64,000 nucleotides of DNA from Microcoleus vaginatus HSN003 (GCF_022701255.1 NZ_CP031705.1:5828001-5892000); one strand, 5' to 3'. Positions 8,340 through 17,272 are shown, numbered from the stretch's first letter. Translations and numbers: made by a program. The notes: generated by a model not told the origin, from the sequence alone.

Positions 8340-8477
8340 CTACCTGCGATTCCTCGGTTGGTTGACAGGAATACGAATTGGTTCGAGTTCCGGTTCAGGT
8401 TCGGGACCCAGCAGTCCTTCTATCAGCTTGCGAACCCATTCTTTAATTTGTTCCAGCACCTTTTCAATGTCTTCCAT
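8340..8477 (-). CDS. Conserved cyanobacterial small protein, 45 residues
   Basis: Starts MEDIEKVLEQIKEWVRKLIE and continues GLLGPEPEPELEPIRIPVNQ before an Arg-rich end. An amphipathic helix of about 22 residues is followed by a Pro/Glu repeat and a basic tail. A GGAG box lies 11 nt before the ATG. I have a memory of near-identical short proteins in other cyanobacteria but no named function. The helix pattern could bind membrane or a protein partner. It lies upstream of aroQ on the same strand with about a 100-bp spacer. Confidence 0.65.
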   Translation of the reverse strand: MEDIEKVLEQIKEWVRKLIEGLLGPEPEPELEPIRIPVNQPRNRR

Positions 8478-8776
8478 TGAACGGATAGCTCCTTTTTTTA
8501 TAGTCTAGATTGCTAAACCGACGGCTAAATCTCTGAAAATAAGCAAGCACGACTTTGAAACCAAAGGTCAAACTTGCTTTCTCGCTTGCTGGTTATTTTG
8601 AGCAATGGAGAGAGTCAGTATATTTGCCAATCAGTCCTATCTTATTATCATAACGAATCTTTACAGATAATCAAGAGGCAAAAGGAAAATTGCCGAATTA
8701 TATCGGAGTATAGAGTGTTAAATAAAGCTTAAGCTTACGGCTGACAGTTGACAATTGACAAATTACTAGATTTTTT

Positions 8777-10033
8777 CTACGCTTTTGCCAACAATAATTT
8801 ACGCCGGAGCCGATCGAGCGCCGTACAGCTACTCAGATGCCGAATCCACTCGCGGCCTCTGGCATCGCCAAAGCGGTATTCAAAACTTTCTGCGGATCCG
8901 TGGGGCCCTGCTAAACCAACATAAACCAGTCCGACAGGTTTAGCATCTGTGCCGCCTCCGGGCCCGGCGATGCCTGTAATGCTCAATCCCCAATTTGTAT
9001 TGAGGCTGGCGCGAACTCCCGCAGCCATTTGTTTTGCCACTTGGTGGCTGACTGCCCCAAATTCGGCTAAATCTTGCGGATTAACGCCTAATAATCCTTC
9101 CTTAATTCGATTGTCGTAAGAAATAATCCCACCTAAAAAGTAGCAAGAACTCCCGGGAACACCCGTCAGCATCGCCCCCAATCCTCCTCCCGTGCAGGAT
9201 TCAGCCACGCTAAGAGTTTGCCCCGCATCCAGCAACAATTGGCCCACAGTCGAAGCGAGGGTATCGCTATCAGCACCGTAACAGTCCGAGCCGGCAATTT
9301 GTCGCAATTGTTGTTCGATCGGCTCAATCAAGTTTTTCGCAGCCACGGAGGACTCCGCGCGGGCCGAAATCCGCAGTTTGACTTCGCCGTGATTGGCGTA
9401 GGGAGCCACAGTAGGATTAGTTAAATTCAGAAAACTATCTACTTTTTCCGCCAATGCCGACTCAGCAATGCCCCAAAATTTCAATGTGTGGCTGTAAATA
9501 GTTTCGCTGCACCAGCCGCCATTTTTCAGGTAAGGAACAGCGGTTTCTCGCCACATCAAGTGCAATTCCGCCGGTACGCCGGGAAATGTCATTATTGTCA
9601 CGTTAGAAACCGGTTGCCAAATAATGCCCGGTGCAGAACCGCTGCGGTTCGGCAGAATGTCCGCAGTTTCTGGAATTAAAGCTTGTTTCCGGTTGCTGGG
9701 ACTCATGGTGCGTCCCCGCTGGGCAAATTTGTATTCGATATCTGCGATAATTTCCGGCTTTTCGATGAGGGGAACCCCGAAAAAATCGGCGATCGTTTCG
9801 ACTGTGAGGTCGTCTGGTGTGGGGCCCAGGCCTCCGGTGAAGAGCAAAAGCTGCGATCGACTGACAGCGATTTCTAACACTTTTTTGATACGTTCTGGAT
9901 TGTCCCCCACCACTGTTTGGTAGTAGTGAGGGATTCCCAGACTCGCTAATTCTTTGGCTAAAAACTGGGCATTGCTATTAAGAATATCGCCTAACAGCAA
10001 TTCAGTGCCAACACAAATAATTTCAGCAACCAT
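8777..10033 (-). CDS. cinA: CinA family protein (nicotinamide-nucleotide amidase)
   Basis: 418 residues, the full two-domain form. N-terminal molybdopterin-binding-like (MoCF) domain, about 1-170: MVAEIICVGTELLLGDILNSN and LLFTGGLGPTPDDLT. C-terminal amidohydrolase (PncC) domain, about 255-415: SVAESCTGGGLGAMLT with the catalytic Ser-Cys region, and GLSITGIAGPGGGTDAKPVG. By family, the C-terminal domain deamidates nicotinamide mononucleotide and the N-terminal domain hydrolyses ADP-ribose; the old competence name is historical. Single gene; its start abuts a TTTTAGA repeat. Confidence 0.93.
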   Translation of the reverse strand: MVAEIICVGTELLLGDILNSNAQFLAKELASLGIPHYYQTVVGDNPERIKKVLEIAVSRSQLLLFTGGLGPTPDDLTVETIADFFGVPLIEKPEIIADIEYKFAQRGRTMSPSNRKQALIPETADILPNRSGSAPGIIWQPVSNVTIMTFPGVPAELHLMWRETAVPYLKNGGWCSETIYSHTLKFWGIAESALAEKVDSFLNLTNPTVAPYANHGEVKLRISARAESSVAAKNLIEPIEQQLRQIAGSDCYGADSDTLASTVGQLLLDAGQTLSVAESCTGGGLGAMLTGVPGSSCYFLGGIISYDNRIKEGLLGVNPQDLAEFGAVSHQVAKQMAAGVRASLNTNWGLSITGIAGPGGGTDAKPVGLVYVGLAGPHGSAESFEYRFGDARGREWIRHLSSCTALDRLRRKLLLAKA

Positions 10034-10035
10034 TC

Positions 10036-10171
10036 AATTTTAGATTTTAGATTTTGGATTTTAGATTGGGGAATTGGGCATAGGTAATTGGGAATTGGGC
10101 ATTGGGAATTCGGCATTGGGAATTAAAAATTATTTTTCTTCCTTCTTCCTTCTTCCTTCTTCCTTCTTCCT
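10036..10171. repeat. Stacked short tandem repeats (TTTTAGA, GGGAATT/GGGCATT, CTTCCTT)
   Basis: Three repeat types follow each other: TTTTAGA units at 10036-10068, GGGAATTGGGCATT-type units at 10069-10125, and CTTCCTT units at about 10138-10171. They fill the whole gap between the WecA-like gene and cinA, so there is no room for a promoter outside the repeats. Confidence 0.8.
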
Positions 10172-11227
10172 TCACCTAGCGTGTCTCCAAACTTTCCAGC
10201 TAGCGTATCCCAGCAAACTTGTCGCACCCATAGCGTAAATTACGCCGCTGGGAAGCGAAAAAGCTAGGGCTAAACTTCCTACCCACAGTGTCAGCGAGTA
10301 AATAAATAAAACCGCAAATCGATGGGATAGTCCGGCTTGTAGAAGTCGGTGGTGCAGATGGCGCTTGTCAGCAATAAACGGTGACTTGCCGTTGCGAAGT
10401 CGATCGAGAATCACCGCCGACATATCTAAAATCGGTACAGCTAAAATTAAATATGGCAGCAACACAGAAGTAACAGCCGTAGTTTTAACTAACCCAATTA
10501 CTCCCACTCCAGCGAGAGTAAACCCGATAAAATAAGCCCCGCCATCTCCCATAAAGATTTGAGCCGGATTGAAGTTGTAGCGCAGAAATCCCAAGGTCCC
10601 GCCAGCTAAAGCCGCTGCAATCAGGGCCGCCGCCGGTTGGTGCATCGCCAGACTGACAATCAGCATCACAACTGCTGCAATCCCTGAAACTCCGGCAGCT
10701 AAACCGTCCAAACCGTCAATCCAGTTGATGGCATTCGCCATGCCGACGAGCCAAATCACGGTAATTGGCAAACTCAGCCAGCCAATGTTAGTCAGTCCCA
10801 GGGAGGGAACTGTGAGAAACTCAATTTGTACGCCTGCCATCCAAACGATGCTGGATACGCCAATTTGCATGAGCAAGCGTTTTAAGGCTGAGAGCGAAAA
10901 TAGGTCGTCTGCTAAACCGATGAGGAAGAATCCGATGCCACCGAGGGTGACTCCCCAAATTTCGTATTCGTCTTTGGGATTGAGAACTTGTCCGTTAGCA
11001 TCGATGAAGCCTCCTGAGAGCCAGACAAATAAGAGGGCAGTGATAGTGCCGAGAAAGATGGAAACTCCTCCCAAGCGCACCATTGGGCGCTTGTGGACTT
11101 TTCGCTCGCCTGGCCGATCGACTCGCCCGCTTTTTAGACCAATTTTTTTGACTATTGGCGTACTCCAGAGGACGATGATCGCAGAAACCAGAAAAGCGAG
11201 TATGTGGTACAGATACTGGTACGGCAT
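10172..11227 (-). CDS. Undecaprenyl-phosphate sugar-1-phosphate transferase (WecA/TagO type, MraY family)
   Basis: Membrane enzyme of 351 residues that would move GlcNAc- (or similar) phosphate from a UDP-sugar to undecaprenyl phosphate and so start polymer synthesis for lipopolysaccharide or other glycans. About ten hydrophobic segments. Key motifs: RPGERKVHKRPMVRLGG near 38-54, the Asp pair in GLADDLF near 103-106, NAINWIDGLDGLAAG near 165, and the cytosolic loop with FIADKRHLHHRLL near 285, where the His-rich HLHHRLL marks the WecA/TagO branch. The acceptor sugar cannot be told from sequence. Confidence 0.9.
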   Translation of the reverse strand: MPYQYLYHILAFLVSAIIVLWSTPIVKKIGLKSGRVDRPGERKVHKRPMVRLGGVSIFLGTITALLFVWLSGGFIDANGQVLNPKDEYEIWGVTLGGIGFFLIGLADDLFSLSALKRLLMQIGVSSIVWMAGVQIEFLTVPSLGLTNIGWLSLPITVIWLVGMANAINWIDGLDGLAAGVSGIAAVVMLIVSLAMHQPAAALIAAALAGGTLGFLRYNFNPAQIFMGDGGAYFIGFTLAGVGVIGLVKTTAVTSVLLPYLILAVPILDMSAVILDRLRNGKSPFIADKRHLHHRLLQAGLSHRFAVLFIYSLTLWVGSLALAFSLPSGVIYAMGATSLLGYASWKVWRHAR

Positions 11228-11681
11228 CTGAAATCAATTTTAAATAGTGCGGGGCAATTAGACTGTCAGGCAGAGTCTACTACATTTCAGATGGCTTATA
11301 ACAAGGAAACATCTTGAAGAGCGACTGGGGGTTTGGGAGTCGGAGATTTGCCGCAATGGCAGTTGCCCTGGGGCGAATTGTGAGGTTTTTCATTCATAAC
11401 TCTCGAATTAACGATTTGAAATATCGACTCTTTCGCGAACAAAAAAGTCAATATTTGGCGAGCGGGCCCAGTTTAGCGGTATCTTTCGCAACCGACAAAT
11501 ACCCTTAGTCAAACCAGCCCCGCCCGACAAATATCTTTACTAAAAACCGTATTGGCGATCGATATTTTTGGTGAAAACCGCTTGTCAATATCGCTCCCGG
11601 CAACTCTCAATCTTTTCCTGCTCTTTTACCCTTTTACCCGTACACTTCCAACTACCAATTTCCCATTGCCGATCAGGAAAA
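11228..11681. other. 454-bp spacer
   Basis: Nothing recognised. A 64-codon plus-strand frame at 11314-11508 has no ribosome site and no familiar sequence. Confidence 0.5.
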
Positions 11682-12965
11682 TTAAGCTAATGCCGGCACT
11701 TTCAAGTACAAGTGGGGATATAAGGGGAAGCGAGCGCACAGTGCTGCTACTCGACGCAGGCAGTTGGCTGCGACGCTTTCATCATCTGGATTTAGCAGTC
11801 GATCGGCAATAATATTGCCAATCTCGGTAAATTCTGGTGTTCCCATTCCCCTGGTGGTCATCGCCGGCGAACCGAGTCTCAAACCGCTGGTGACAAAGGG
11901 CGATGCCGGATCGAAAGGCACGGTATTTTTATTAGCAGTAATATTCACACCGCTGACTAATTGGTCGGCTCGTTTGCCTGTCATGTTTACCGATCGCAAA
12001 TCAACTAGCATTAAGTGATTGTCCGTGCCGCCGGAAACGAGTTTTAAACCCCGCTGCTGCAACTGTTCCGCTAATGCGCGCGCATTTTCAATTACTTGAC
12101 CGGAATAAGTTTTAAATTCAGGCTTTAATGCTTCGCCGAAAGCTACTGCTTTGCCCGCAATGACGTGTTCTAAGGGCCCACCTTGAGTTCCGGGGAAAAC
12201 TGCTTTGTCAAACTTTTTACCTAATTCCGGGTCATTAGTCATAATCAAGCCACCACGGGGGCCACGCAGGGTTTTGTGAGTGGTGGTGGTGACTGCGTGA
12301 CAGTGAGGGAGGGGGTTGGGGTGATGCCCTGTGGCGACTAACCCGGCGATGTGGGCGATGTCGGCGAGCAGGTAGGCTCCGATTTCGTCGGCGATCGCTC
12401 TAAACTTCTCAAAGTCGATAATTCGCGAATATGCTGAATAGCCACAAATTAGCAATTTTGGTCGGTTTTCTTTGGCGAGTGCCAAAATTTCGTCATAGTC
12501 GAGCTGTTCTGTTTCTTGGCTGACGCCGTAGTGAAAAGCTTTGAACCATTTGCCGGATACGTTAACCGGCGAACCGTGGGTCAAGTGTCCGCCGTGGGAC
12601 AAATCCATGCCCATAATTCCGTCTCCTGGTTCCAGCAAGCTCAAAAACACTGCAAAGTTGGCTTGAGCGCCGGAGTGGGGCTGGACGTTGGCGTGAGCGG
12701 CTCCAAATAGCTGTTTGGCGCGGTCGATCGCAATTTGCTCGATGCCGTCAATAAATTCGCAGCCGCCGTAGTACCGTTTGGCTGGCAGTCCTTCGGCGTA
12801 TTTATTGGTCAGCACTGAGCCTTGAGCTGCCATTACCGCTGCGGAGGTAAAGTTTTCGCTGGCGATGAGTTCTAGGTGGTCTCGTTGGCGCTGGAGCTCT
12901 TGCCCGATTAAATCGGCAATCAGCGGATCGGTTTTGGAAAGGAATTCTAAGTTAGTGTCCGTCAC
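11682..12965 (-). CDS. glyA: Serine hydroxymethyltransferase
   Basis: PLP enzyme that interconverts serine and glycine and makes 5,10-methylene-THF; also linked to photorespiratory glycine use. Full length, 427 residues. Motifs: LELIASENFTSAAVM, the NKYAEGLPAKRYYGG block, QPHSGAQANFAVF, LADIAHIAGLVATG and the PLP lysine in TTTTHKTLRGPRGG. The frame can start at a TTG at 12974, but AAGAGG then touches the start codon; a GTG at 12965 has that box 9 nt upstream and gives VTDTNLEFL, so I chose the GTG. Confidence 0.95.
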   Translation of the reverse strand: MTDTNLEFLSKTDPLIADLIGQELQRQRDHLELIASENFTSAAVMAAQGSVLTNKYAEGLPAKRYYGGCEFIDGIEQIAIDRAKQLFGAAHANVQPHSGAQANFAVFLSLLEPGDGIMGMDLSHGGHLTHGSPVNVSGKWFKAFHYGVSQETEQLDYDEILALAKENRPKLLICGYSAYSRIIDFEKFRAIADEIGAYLLADIAHIAGLVATGHHPNPLPHCHAVTTTTHKTLRGPRGGLIMTNDPELGKKFDKAVFPGTQGGPLEHVIAGKAVAFGEALKPEFKTYSGQVIENARALAEQLQQRGLKLVSGGTDNHLMLVDLRSVNMTGKRADQLVSGVNITANKNTVPFDPASPFVTSGLRLGSPAMTTRGMGTPEFTEIGNIIADRLLNPDDESVAANCLRRVAALCARFPLYPHLYLKVPALA

Positions 12966-13133
12966 AATAATCAACCTCTTGACAATTTTGGGATTGGGAA
13001 TTGGGGATCTTATACGGTACTACGGATTTCGCACGATTGACATAAATATTACGTTGTGTTCAGGTTAAGCGGTTTGTCCCCAACTCCTGACATACAATGA
13101 AATTACTGGTGTGAAACCTGTCGGAGGTATCAA

Positions 13134-13331
13134 GTGTTAGTCATTTTAATGGAAAATCAGATGCTTGCCCCTCAGTGTGTTTGCCAAAGTTGTTTGCTGG
13201 CAGATCGCACTGGCCAACCGCGCTGGAGCGGTGGAGAGCTTCGCTGTGGACATCCAGTTGCTAAACCTACGGAAAATTTGCCCGATCGGTACGAGTGTCA
13301 AATGGGCTTCGTCATTGCCAATATTAAATAA
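13134..13331 (+). CDS. Small Cys-rich protein, 65 residues
   Basis: GTG start with an ideal GGAGG box 6 nt upstream. The sequence begins MLVILMENQMLAPQCVCQSC and has six Cys: a C-V-C-Q-S-C cluster, then C in GELRCGHPVAK and C in YECQMGFVIANI. The pairs could bind zinc or iron in a ribbon-like fold. I believe homologues occur in other cyanobacteria but know no function. It stands alone 140 bp before the Tic20-like gene. An internal ATG at 13149 (MENQMLAPQ) is the alternative start. Confidence 0.65.
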   Translation: MLVILMENQMLAPQCVCQSCLLADRTGQPRWSGGELRCGHPVAKPTENLPDRYECQMGFVIANIK

Positions 13332-13473
13332 GAAAGCCTGGCGTTGGTAGTTGAGGCTGCTCCCTGCTGAGTGAAAAGCAAGTTCCGGCAGAGTCGAAAC
13401 ACAAACCCTGCTGCTGCGTTATCCTGAGTTTAATGGAATTCATAGTTAATCGATAGACTCAGGAGAGTTCATT

Positions 13474-13947
13474 ATGACTTGGCGCGGATCTACAACTGTT
13501 CCAGAGCGGATTTTTGCTTCTTTGCCTTATTTGCTCCCGTTGGTTGACGGGCTTGCCTTTGGCAGGTTTCTGTTTACACAGTTTCCTGTCCTGCAACTGT
13601 TGTTGATACCGCTAGCTCCATTGATGCAAATTTATAGTTTGCCCTTTGCTAGCTTGATTATCTTCTTTGCCCTGTATTTAGGAGTAGTTAGAAACGAAAA
13701 CATCAGTCACTTCATTCGTTTTAATGCGATGCAGGCGATTCTTTTAGACATTGTTTTGATGCTGTGCGGTCTAGTTTTGCCGATTTTTTCTAACGGCGTC
13801 CAAGTCGCATTTATTGCGGAAACTCTCTATAACATGGTGTTTTTAGGCGCTTTTGCTGCATTTGTCTATGCAGTCGTGCAGTCGCTTTTGGGACGCTATG
13901 CAGAGATTCCTCCGCTTTCGGATGCTGTTTATATGCAGGTACGATAG
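13474..13947 (+). CDS. Tic20 family membrane protein (Ycf60-like)
   Basis: 157 residues, four predicted membrane helices (about 15-33, 50-75, 85-112, 118-140). The start SLPYLLPLVDGLAFGRFLF and the ENISHFIRFNAMQAILLDI block are hallmarks of cyanobacterial homologues of the chloroplast inner-envelope translocon component Tic20. Function in cyanobacteria is not settled. An AGGAGA box precedes the ATG. Confidence 0.9.
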   Translation: MTWRGSTTVPERIFASLPYLLPLVDGLAFGRFLFTQFPVLQLLLIPLAPLMQIYSLPFASLIIFFALYLGVVRNENISHFIRFNAMQAILLDIVLMLCGLVLPIFSNGVQVAFIAETLYNMVFLGAFAAFVYAVVQSLLGRYAEIPPLSDAVYMQVR

Positions 13948-14034
13948 TCAGTTGGCAGTTGGCAGTTGACGATTGACTGTTGACTGTTGACTGTTGGTTC
14001 TAATTACCAATTAATTTCCAATTCCCAACTTTTA
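13948..14034. repeat. TTGGCAG/TTGACTG short tandem repeats
   Basis: Heptamers CAGTTGG and TTGACTG are tandemly repeated between the convergent Tic20-like and FAH genes, with complementary CAACTGACAACTG near 14037-14050. The repeats could fold into a hairpin and serve as a two-way terminator. Related TCAACTG units recur at 25631 and 26672. Confidence 0.55.
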
Positions 14035-14808
14035 CTAACAACTGACAACTGTATTTTCAAGGCTGCCAATGCCTTCTATTTCAATTCGGACTCGATCGCC
14101 TATTTGTAGCGGCCCTACTCCTTGCGGCGTTCCCGTCAGTATCACATCACCGGGAATTAGGGTCATAATTTGACTGATGTAGGAGACGAGAAAGTCTGGC
14201 GAAAATACCATGCGATCGATCTGGGATGACTGTACCGGTCGCTCGCTCTCATTGACAAAAGTCTGCAATTGTGCAGCAGGACTCAGTTCGCGGACAATCC
14301 AAGGCCCCAAGGGACAAAAAGTATCGAACCCTTTGGCCCTGGCCCACTGGTTGTCCCGCTTTTGCAAATCTCTAGCTGTTACGTCATTGGCGATCGTATA
14401 GCCCCAAATTTTGCTGTGTGCTTGTTCGGGAGTGCAGTTGCTACAATGTTCGCCAATTACCAGGGCCAATTCTCCCTCGTAGTCTACCCTTTCCGACTGC
14501 TGCGGATAACGAATCGCTGCACCTGCAGGGATGACTGCACTCGGAGGCTTGAAAAACAGCAGGGGTTCTTCCGGTACTGGGGTTCCCATCTCGGCAGCGT
14601 GATCGACATAATTTTTGCCTACGGCTACAATTTTTGAGGGAGAGCACGGGGCGAGAATTTGGTAACTATCGGGTGAAAGTTGCAAATCGGTTGGTTGTCC
14701 TTTCAACCAGGGCGGTGCATCAAATACTTGAACGCTGTGGCTTAGTTGCAGTAAACCGTAATGAATGTGTCCTTGTGTTGTTTTAACTCGAACGTAGCGC
14801 TGCGCCAT
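14035..14808 (-). CDS. Fumarylacetoacetate hydrolase family protein
   Basis: 257 residues, single FAH domain. Motifs: KIVAVGKNYVDHAAEMG, PLLFFKPPSAVIPAG, VDYEGELALVIGEHC (metal-binding Glu), YTIANDVTARDLQ and the lower LTGTPQGVGPLQIGD. Members cleave or decarboxylate/isomerise beta-diketo acids such as 2-hydroxyhepta-2,4-dienedioate or oxaloacetate with Mg; the substrate here is unknown. Length and motifs are complete. Single gene, upstream spacer has a TTTTAGA array directly before the start codon. Confidence 0.9.
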   Translation of the reverse strand: MAQRYVRVKTTQGHIHYGLLQLSHSVQVFDAPPWLKGQPTDLQLSPDSYQILAPCSPSKIVAVGKNYVDHAAEMGTPVPEEPLLFFKPPSAVIPAGAAIRYPQQSERVDYEGELALVIGEHCSNCTPEQAHSKIWGYTIANDVTARDLQKRDNQWARAKGFDTFCPLGPWIVRELSPAAQLQTFVNESERPVQSSQIDRMVFSPDFLVSYISQIMTLIPGDVILTGTPQGVGPLQIGDRVRIEIEGIGSLENTVVSC

Positions 14809-14811
14809 AGT

Positions 14812-14835
14812 ATTTTAGATTTTAGATTTTAGATT
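14812..14835. repeat. TTTTAGA short tandem repeat
   Basis: Three heptamer copies starting 3 bp from the ATG of the FAH gene, so they occupy its leader. Confidence 0.75.
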
Positions 14836-14928
14836 CTCGATTCAAAAAGACTTGTGCAAGTCCTAAATAGAATATATATAAACATGGATCTAGGGATAAT
14901 TTCTGAAAATTTATTGCTCGATCGACCT

Positions 14929-15510
14929 TTAAGATTTTTGCTGTATTATTTTTAACCGGGTTTCCGTGCAAATTCCGCGCAGGGGTTTGTCCCAGGAGTC
15001 AACTGGTAGTTGGGGGCTCAAGGCAAATTCAAAGATAATGCCGATCGTAACTTTGGATTCCCACTCAGCTAAACTGAGCATTCGATCGTAATAGCCGCCG
15101 CCGTAGCCCAAGCGATAGCCGCGAACATCGCAGCCCACTGAGGGTACGAGCATTAAATCTACTTGTGAGGAATCTATTTTAGGAGCATCCGGCAGTGGTT
15201 CGAGTATGCCATAAGCTCCAGTATGTAAAGCATCTCCGGGCTGCCAGATGTGCCAGGATAGCTCTTTGCCGACACAGCGGGGAAATCCCCATTTGCGGGG
15301 AGTTACAAATAGGGGACTTAAATCTGGTTCTTGGCGACAACTGAAGTAGGCGAGGATGGTTTTTGCTTCGGTGAATAGGCGCGAGTTTTGCAGGTGATTG
15401 CAGATGCTCGTGCTCTTTTGTCTCCATTCTTGTGCTGATAGGGATTTGCGGGTGTGGAGGAGCGATTTTCTTAATTCAGTTTTAGTTAATGAAGGTTCAG
15501 CAGTATTCAT
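14929..15510 (-). CDS. 5-formyltetrahydrofolate cyclo-ligase
   Basis: 193 residues; ATP-dependent conversion of 5-formyl-THF to 5,10-methenyl-THF. Motifs: LRKSLLHTRKSLSAQEW at the N-terminus, ILAYFSCRQEPDLSPL, the LVPSVGCDVRGYRLGYGGGYYDR ATP/folate motif near 130-152 (complete), and TIGIIFEFAL near the end. It belongs with glyA (2 kb away) to one-carbon metabolism, but the two are not in one operon. High confidence. Confidence 0.93.
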   Translation of the reverse strand: MNTAEPSLTKTELRKSLLHTRKSLSAQEWRQKSTSICNHLQNSRLFTEAKTILAYFSCRQEPDLSPLFVTPRKWGFPRCVGKELSWHIWQPGDALHTGAYGILEPLPDAPKIDSSQVDLMLVPSVGCDVRGYRLGYGGGYYDRMLSLAEWESKVTIGIIFEFALSPQLPVDSWDKPLRGICTETRLKIIQQKS

Positions 15511-15533
15511 ATTTTCGATCGAATCTCTCGTTT

Positions 15534-15584
15534 GACTTTCGGTGTGAGACAGGGGTTTTCAACCCCTGTCTCACACCGAAAGTC
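15534..15584. repeat. Perfect 24-bp inverted repeat with 3-nt loop
   Basis: Arms at 15534-15557 and 15561-15584 are perfectly complementary; the arm centre is GTGTGAGACAGGGGTT and the loop is TTC. The end overlaps a second hairpin AGTCCTCT-AA-AAGAGGACT at 15581-15599. It lies between convergently transcribed regions and resembles dispersed cyanobacterial hairpin repeats, not a simple terminator. Confidence 0.8.
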
Positions 15585-15630
15585 CTCTAAAAGAGGACTA
15601 CAATTAATTGCATTTTTATCACATTCTGTA

Positions 15631-15779
15631 GTCGGTTTTAACTCACCGAAGAGCACCATTCTCAAGAACAGGCAAGATGCCTGTTCCACAAAGAGTAGAT
15701 TTTCTTCTTGTGGAACGGGCATCTTGCCCGTTCCTAAAAGGCTTATTGACAATGGTGCAACATCTCAGTTTTAACCGAC
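15631..15779. repeat. Composite hairpin element (MITE-like)
   Basis: Outer ends GTCGGTT and AACCGAC are complementary. Inside are GCACCATT/AATGGTGC and two self-complementary units at 15666-15686 (GAACAGGC/GCCTGTTC) and 15712-15734 (GGAACGGGCA...TGCCCGTTCC). Part of the same element, GAACGGGCT-AGA-AGCCCGTTC followed by AATGGTGCAA, recurs at 43963-44010. A third hairpin GGCAGGGGTT/AACCTCTGCC lies at 15791-15812. Confidence 0.65.
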
Positions 15780-15828
15780 TTTAGCTTTGAGGCAGGGGTT
15801 TCAACCTCTGCCGGATTGTCGGAAAGTA

Positions 15829-17226
15829 TCAACAAAGTGGATTTGAGAGCACATATTGTCTCACCACAGGACAAACGCTGAATAGCGTTTCATTCTCCTG
15901 TTCTTCTATTTCAACTAACGATCGCCTACCCAAAGATTGCAGCCCGTTGAATAACTCGGAGGGCGATAAATCGGCATTTTGTAGCAATTGCTCTATTGAA
16001 ACTGAATTTGCTTCGCGGCTGAGGCGGCAGATTAGCTTTTTCTCTAATTCTGACAAACGATTTATTTGTGGGTACAATATTGCTGCCAATTCTTCCCCTA
16101 AGAATAGCCTATCATATTTTAAAAAATCTGCAACCCTACCTCGGAATATTTCTTGAATGGTGTTGGCGACTATTTTTAACCACAATGGATTGCCTCGGTA
16201 GGTGTTAATTAAGTTGTCCCCTTTTTCGGGATTGAGTAAACTTTTTTGTCGTAAAATTTCGGTTGCTGCTGTACCTATGCCTTTGAGTTGCAAGGTACGA
16301 ACTGGTGAATTTTCACCTTTTAAGGCGGTAATTTCTCTGGGAGGTTCCCAACTGTTGAGGATTAAGCAACTGTTGTGGGTTGTTTCTCCAATTTGTCTGA
16401 AGAGGATGCTGTAATTTTCGCATTCGGGGCGGTAATTTCCTGCTAGTTGTCCGCTGCTAAGAATGCTTTGCACGTCGTCGAAGATGATGAGACAGCGGTT
16501 GTTTCGCAGATATTCCATTAACAGGGAAAGTCGATCGGGGATGCTGCTAGAGAGTTCGATTTGTGGTTTATTTAAGAGAAATTCTAGGAGATTTTTTAGG
16601 GTAGTTTCTAAGGGTGGGGAGTGGCGGAGACTTCGCCAGATGACGCATTCAAAGTTATGCTGAACTTTTTGTATTAGGTGGAGGGAAAGTGCGGTTTTGC
16701 CAATGCCGCTTATTCCTAATATGGCGGCCAGGTTGCACTTGTCTTGGACGATGGATTTTTCGAGGGTGGCGAGTTCGGATGTGCGATCACACAATGATGA
16801 AATATGAGGTGCGTCTGCTAAGTCTAGTCGGGTTTGGGGTTTGGATATGTCTGAGGTGGGGGCGGATGGCGATCGGGTTTTTGGGATTTCGGGAGCTTGC
16901 AAACTATTATCACAGACATTTACATTACCAATCTGTAAAGAATTTTTTCCATAATTTGAAAAGTAGGCAAATTGCGACCTCTCCAATGCCGACCTAAAAT
17001 TTAATTTATTGACATTTTCACCTAATACATCGGAGAGTAGTTGCCATAATTCCGATGCGACATTTCTGACATGACCTTCTGTGCAGTGAGATTCTTCTGC
17101 AATTTTAGAGTATTTTTGACCTTTCCATACACCCAGCAGGATAGCTTTTTGCAGATCCTCCAAATGTTCTCCCGTCTTGGCGAAAACCATGTCATCGGCA
17201 AATCTCAAGACTTCTTGAACGTTCAT
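15829..17226 (-). CDS. Short STAND (NB-ARC) ATPase with N-terminal HTH, no sensor repeats
   Basis: 465 residues. Residues 1-90 form the helix-turn-helix domain seen at the start of many cyanobacterial NACHT/NB-ARC and vWA-MoxR-associated proteins (FADDMVFAKTGEHLEDLQKA, then HCTEGHVRNVASELW). After a linker, the NB-ARC ATPase has Walker A LGISGIGKTALSLHL near 170, an RGDhE-like VIWRSLRHSP, Walker B RCLIIFDDVQSIL near 250 and GNPLWLKIVANT near 345 (GxP). A winged helix ends the protein. Cyanobacterial relatives usually continue into WD40 or TPR repeats; here the stop follows directly. It lies head-to-head with the HTH-dynamin gene. STAND proteins are signalling switches, several of them in phage defence; the role here is unknown. 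Confidence 0.85.
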   Translation of the reverse strand: MNVQEVLRFADDMVFAKTGEHLEDLQKAILLGVWKGQKYSKIAEESHCTEGHVRNVASELWQLLSDVLGENVNKLNFRSALERSQFAYFSNYGKNSLQIGNVNVCDNSLQAPEIPKTRSPSAPTSDISKPQTRLDLADAPHISSLCDRTSELATLEKSIVQDKCNLAAILGISGIGKTALSLHLIQKVQHNFECVIWRSLRHSPPLETTLKNLLEFLLNKPQIELSSSIPDRLSLLMEYLRNNRCLIIFDDVQSILSSGQLAGNYRPECENYSILFRQIGETTHNSCLILNSWEPPREITALKGENSPVRTLQLKGIGTAATEILRQKSLLNPEKGDNLINTYRGNPLWLKIVANTIQEIFRGRVADFLKYDRLFLGEELAAILYPQINRLSELEKKLICRLSREANSVSIEQLLQNADLSPSELFNGLQSLGRRSLVEIEEQENETLFSVCPVVRQYVLSNPLC

Positions 17227-17272
17227 TAGTCAGATAGGCGTGAAAGTTTTGCCTATTTTATCATATTTTTTA

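Noticed and set aside
12975..13130. Possible glycine riboswitch in front of glyA
   Set aside because: The leader is too short on the minus strand and lacks the paired aptamer motifs.
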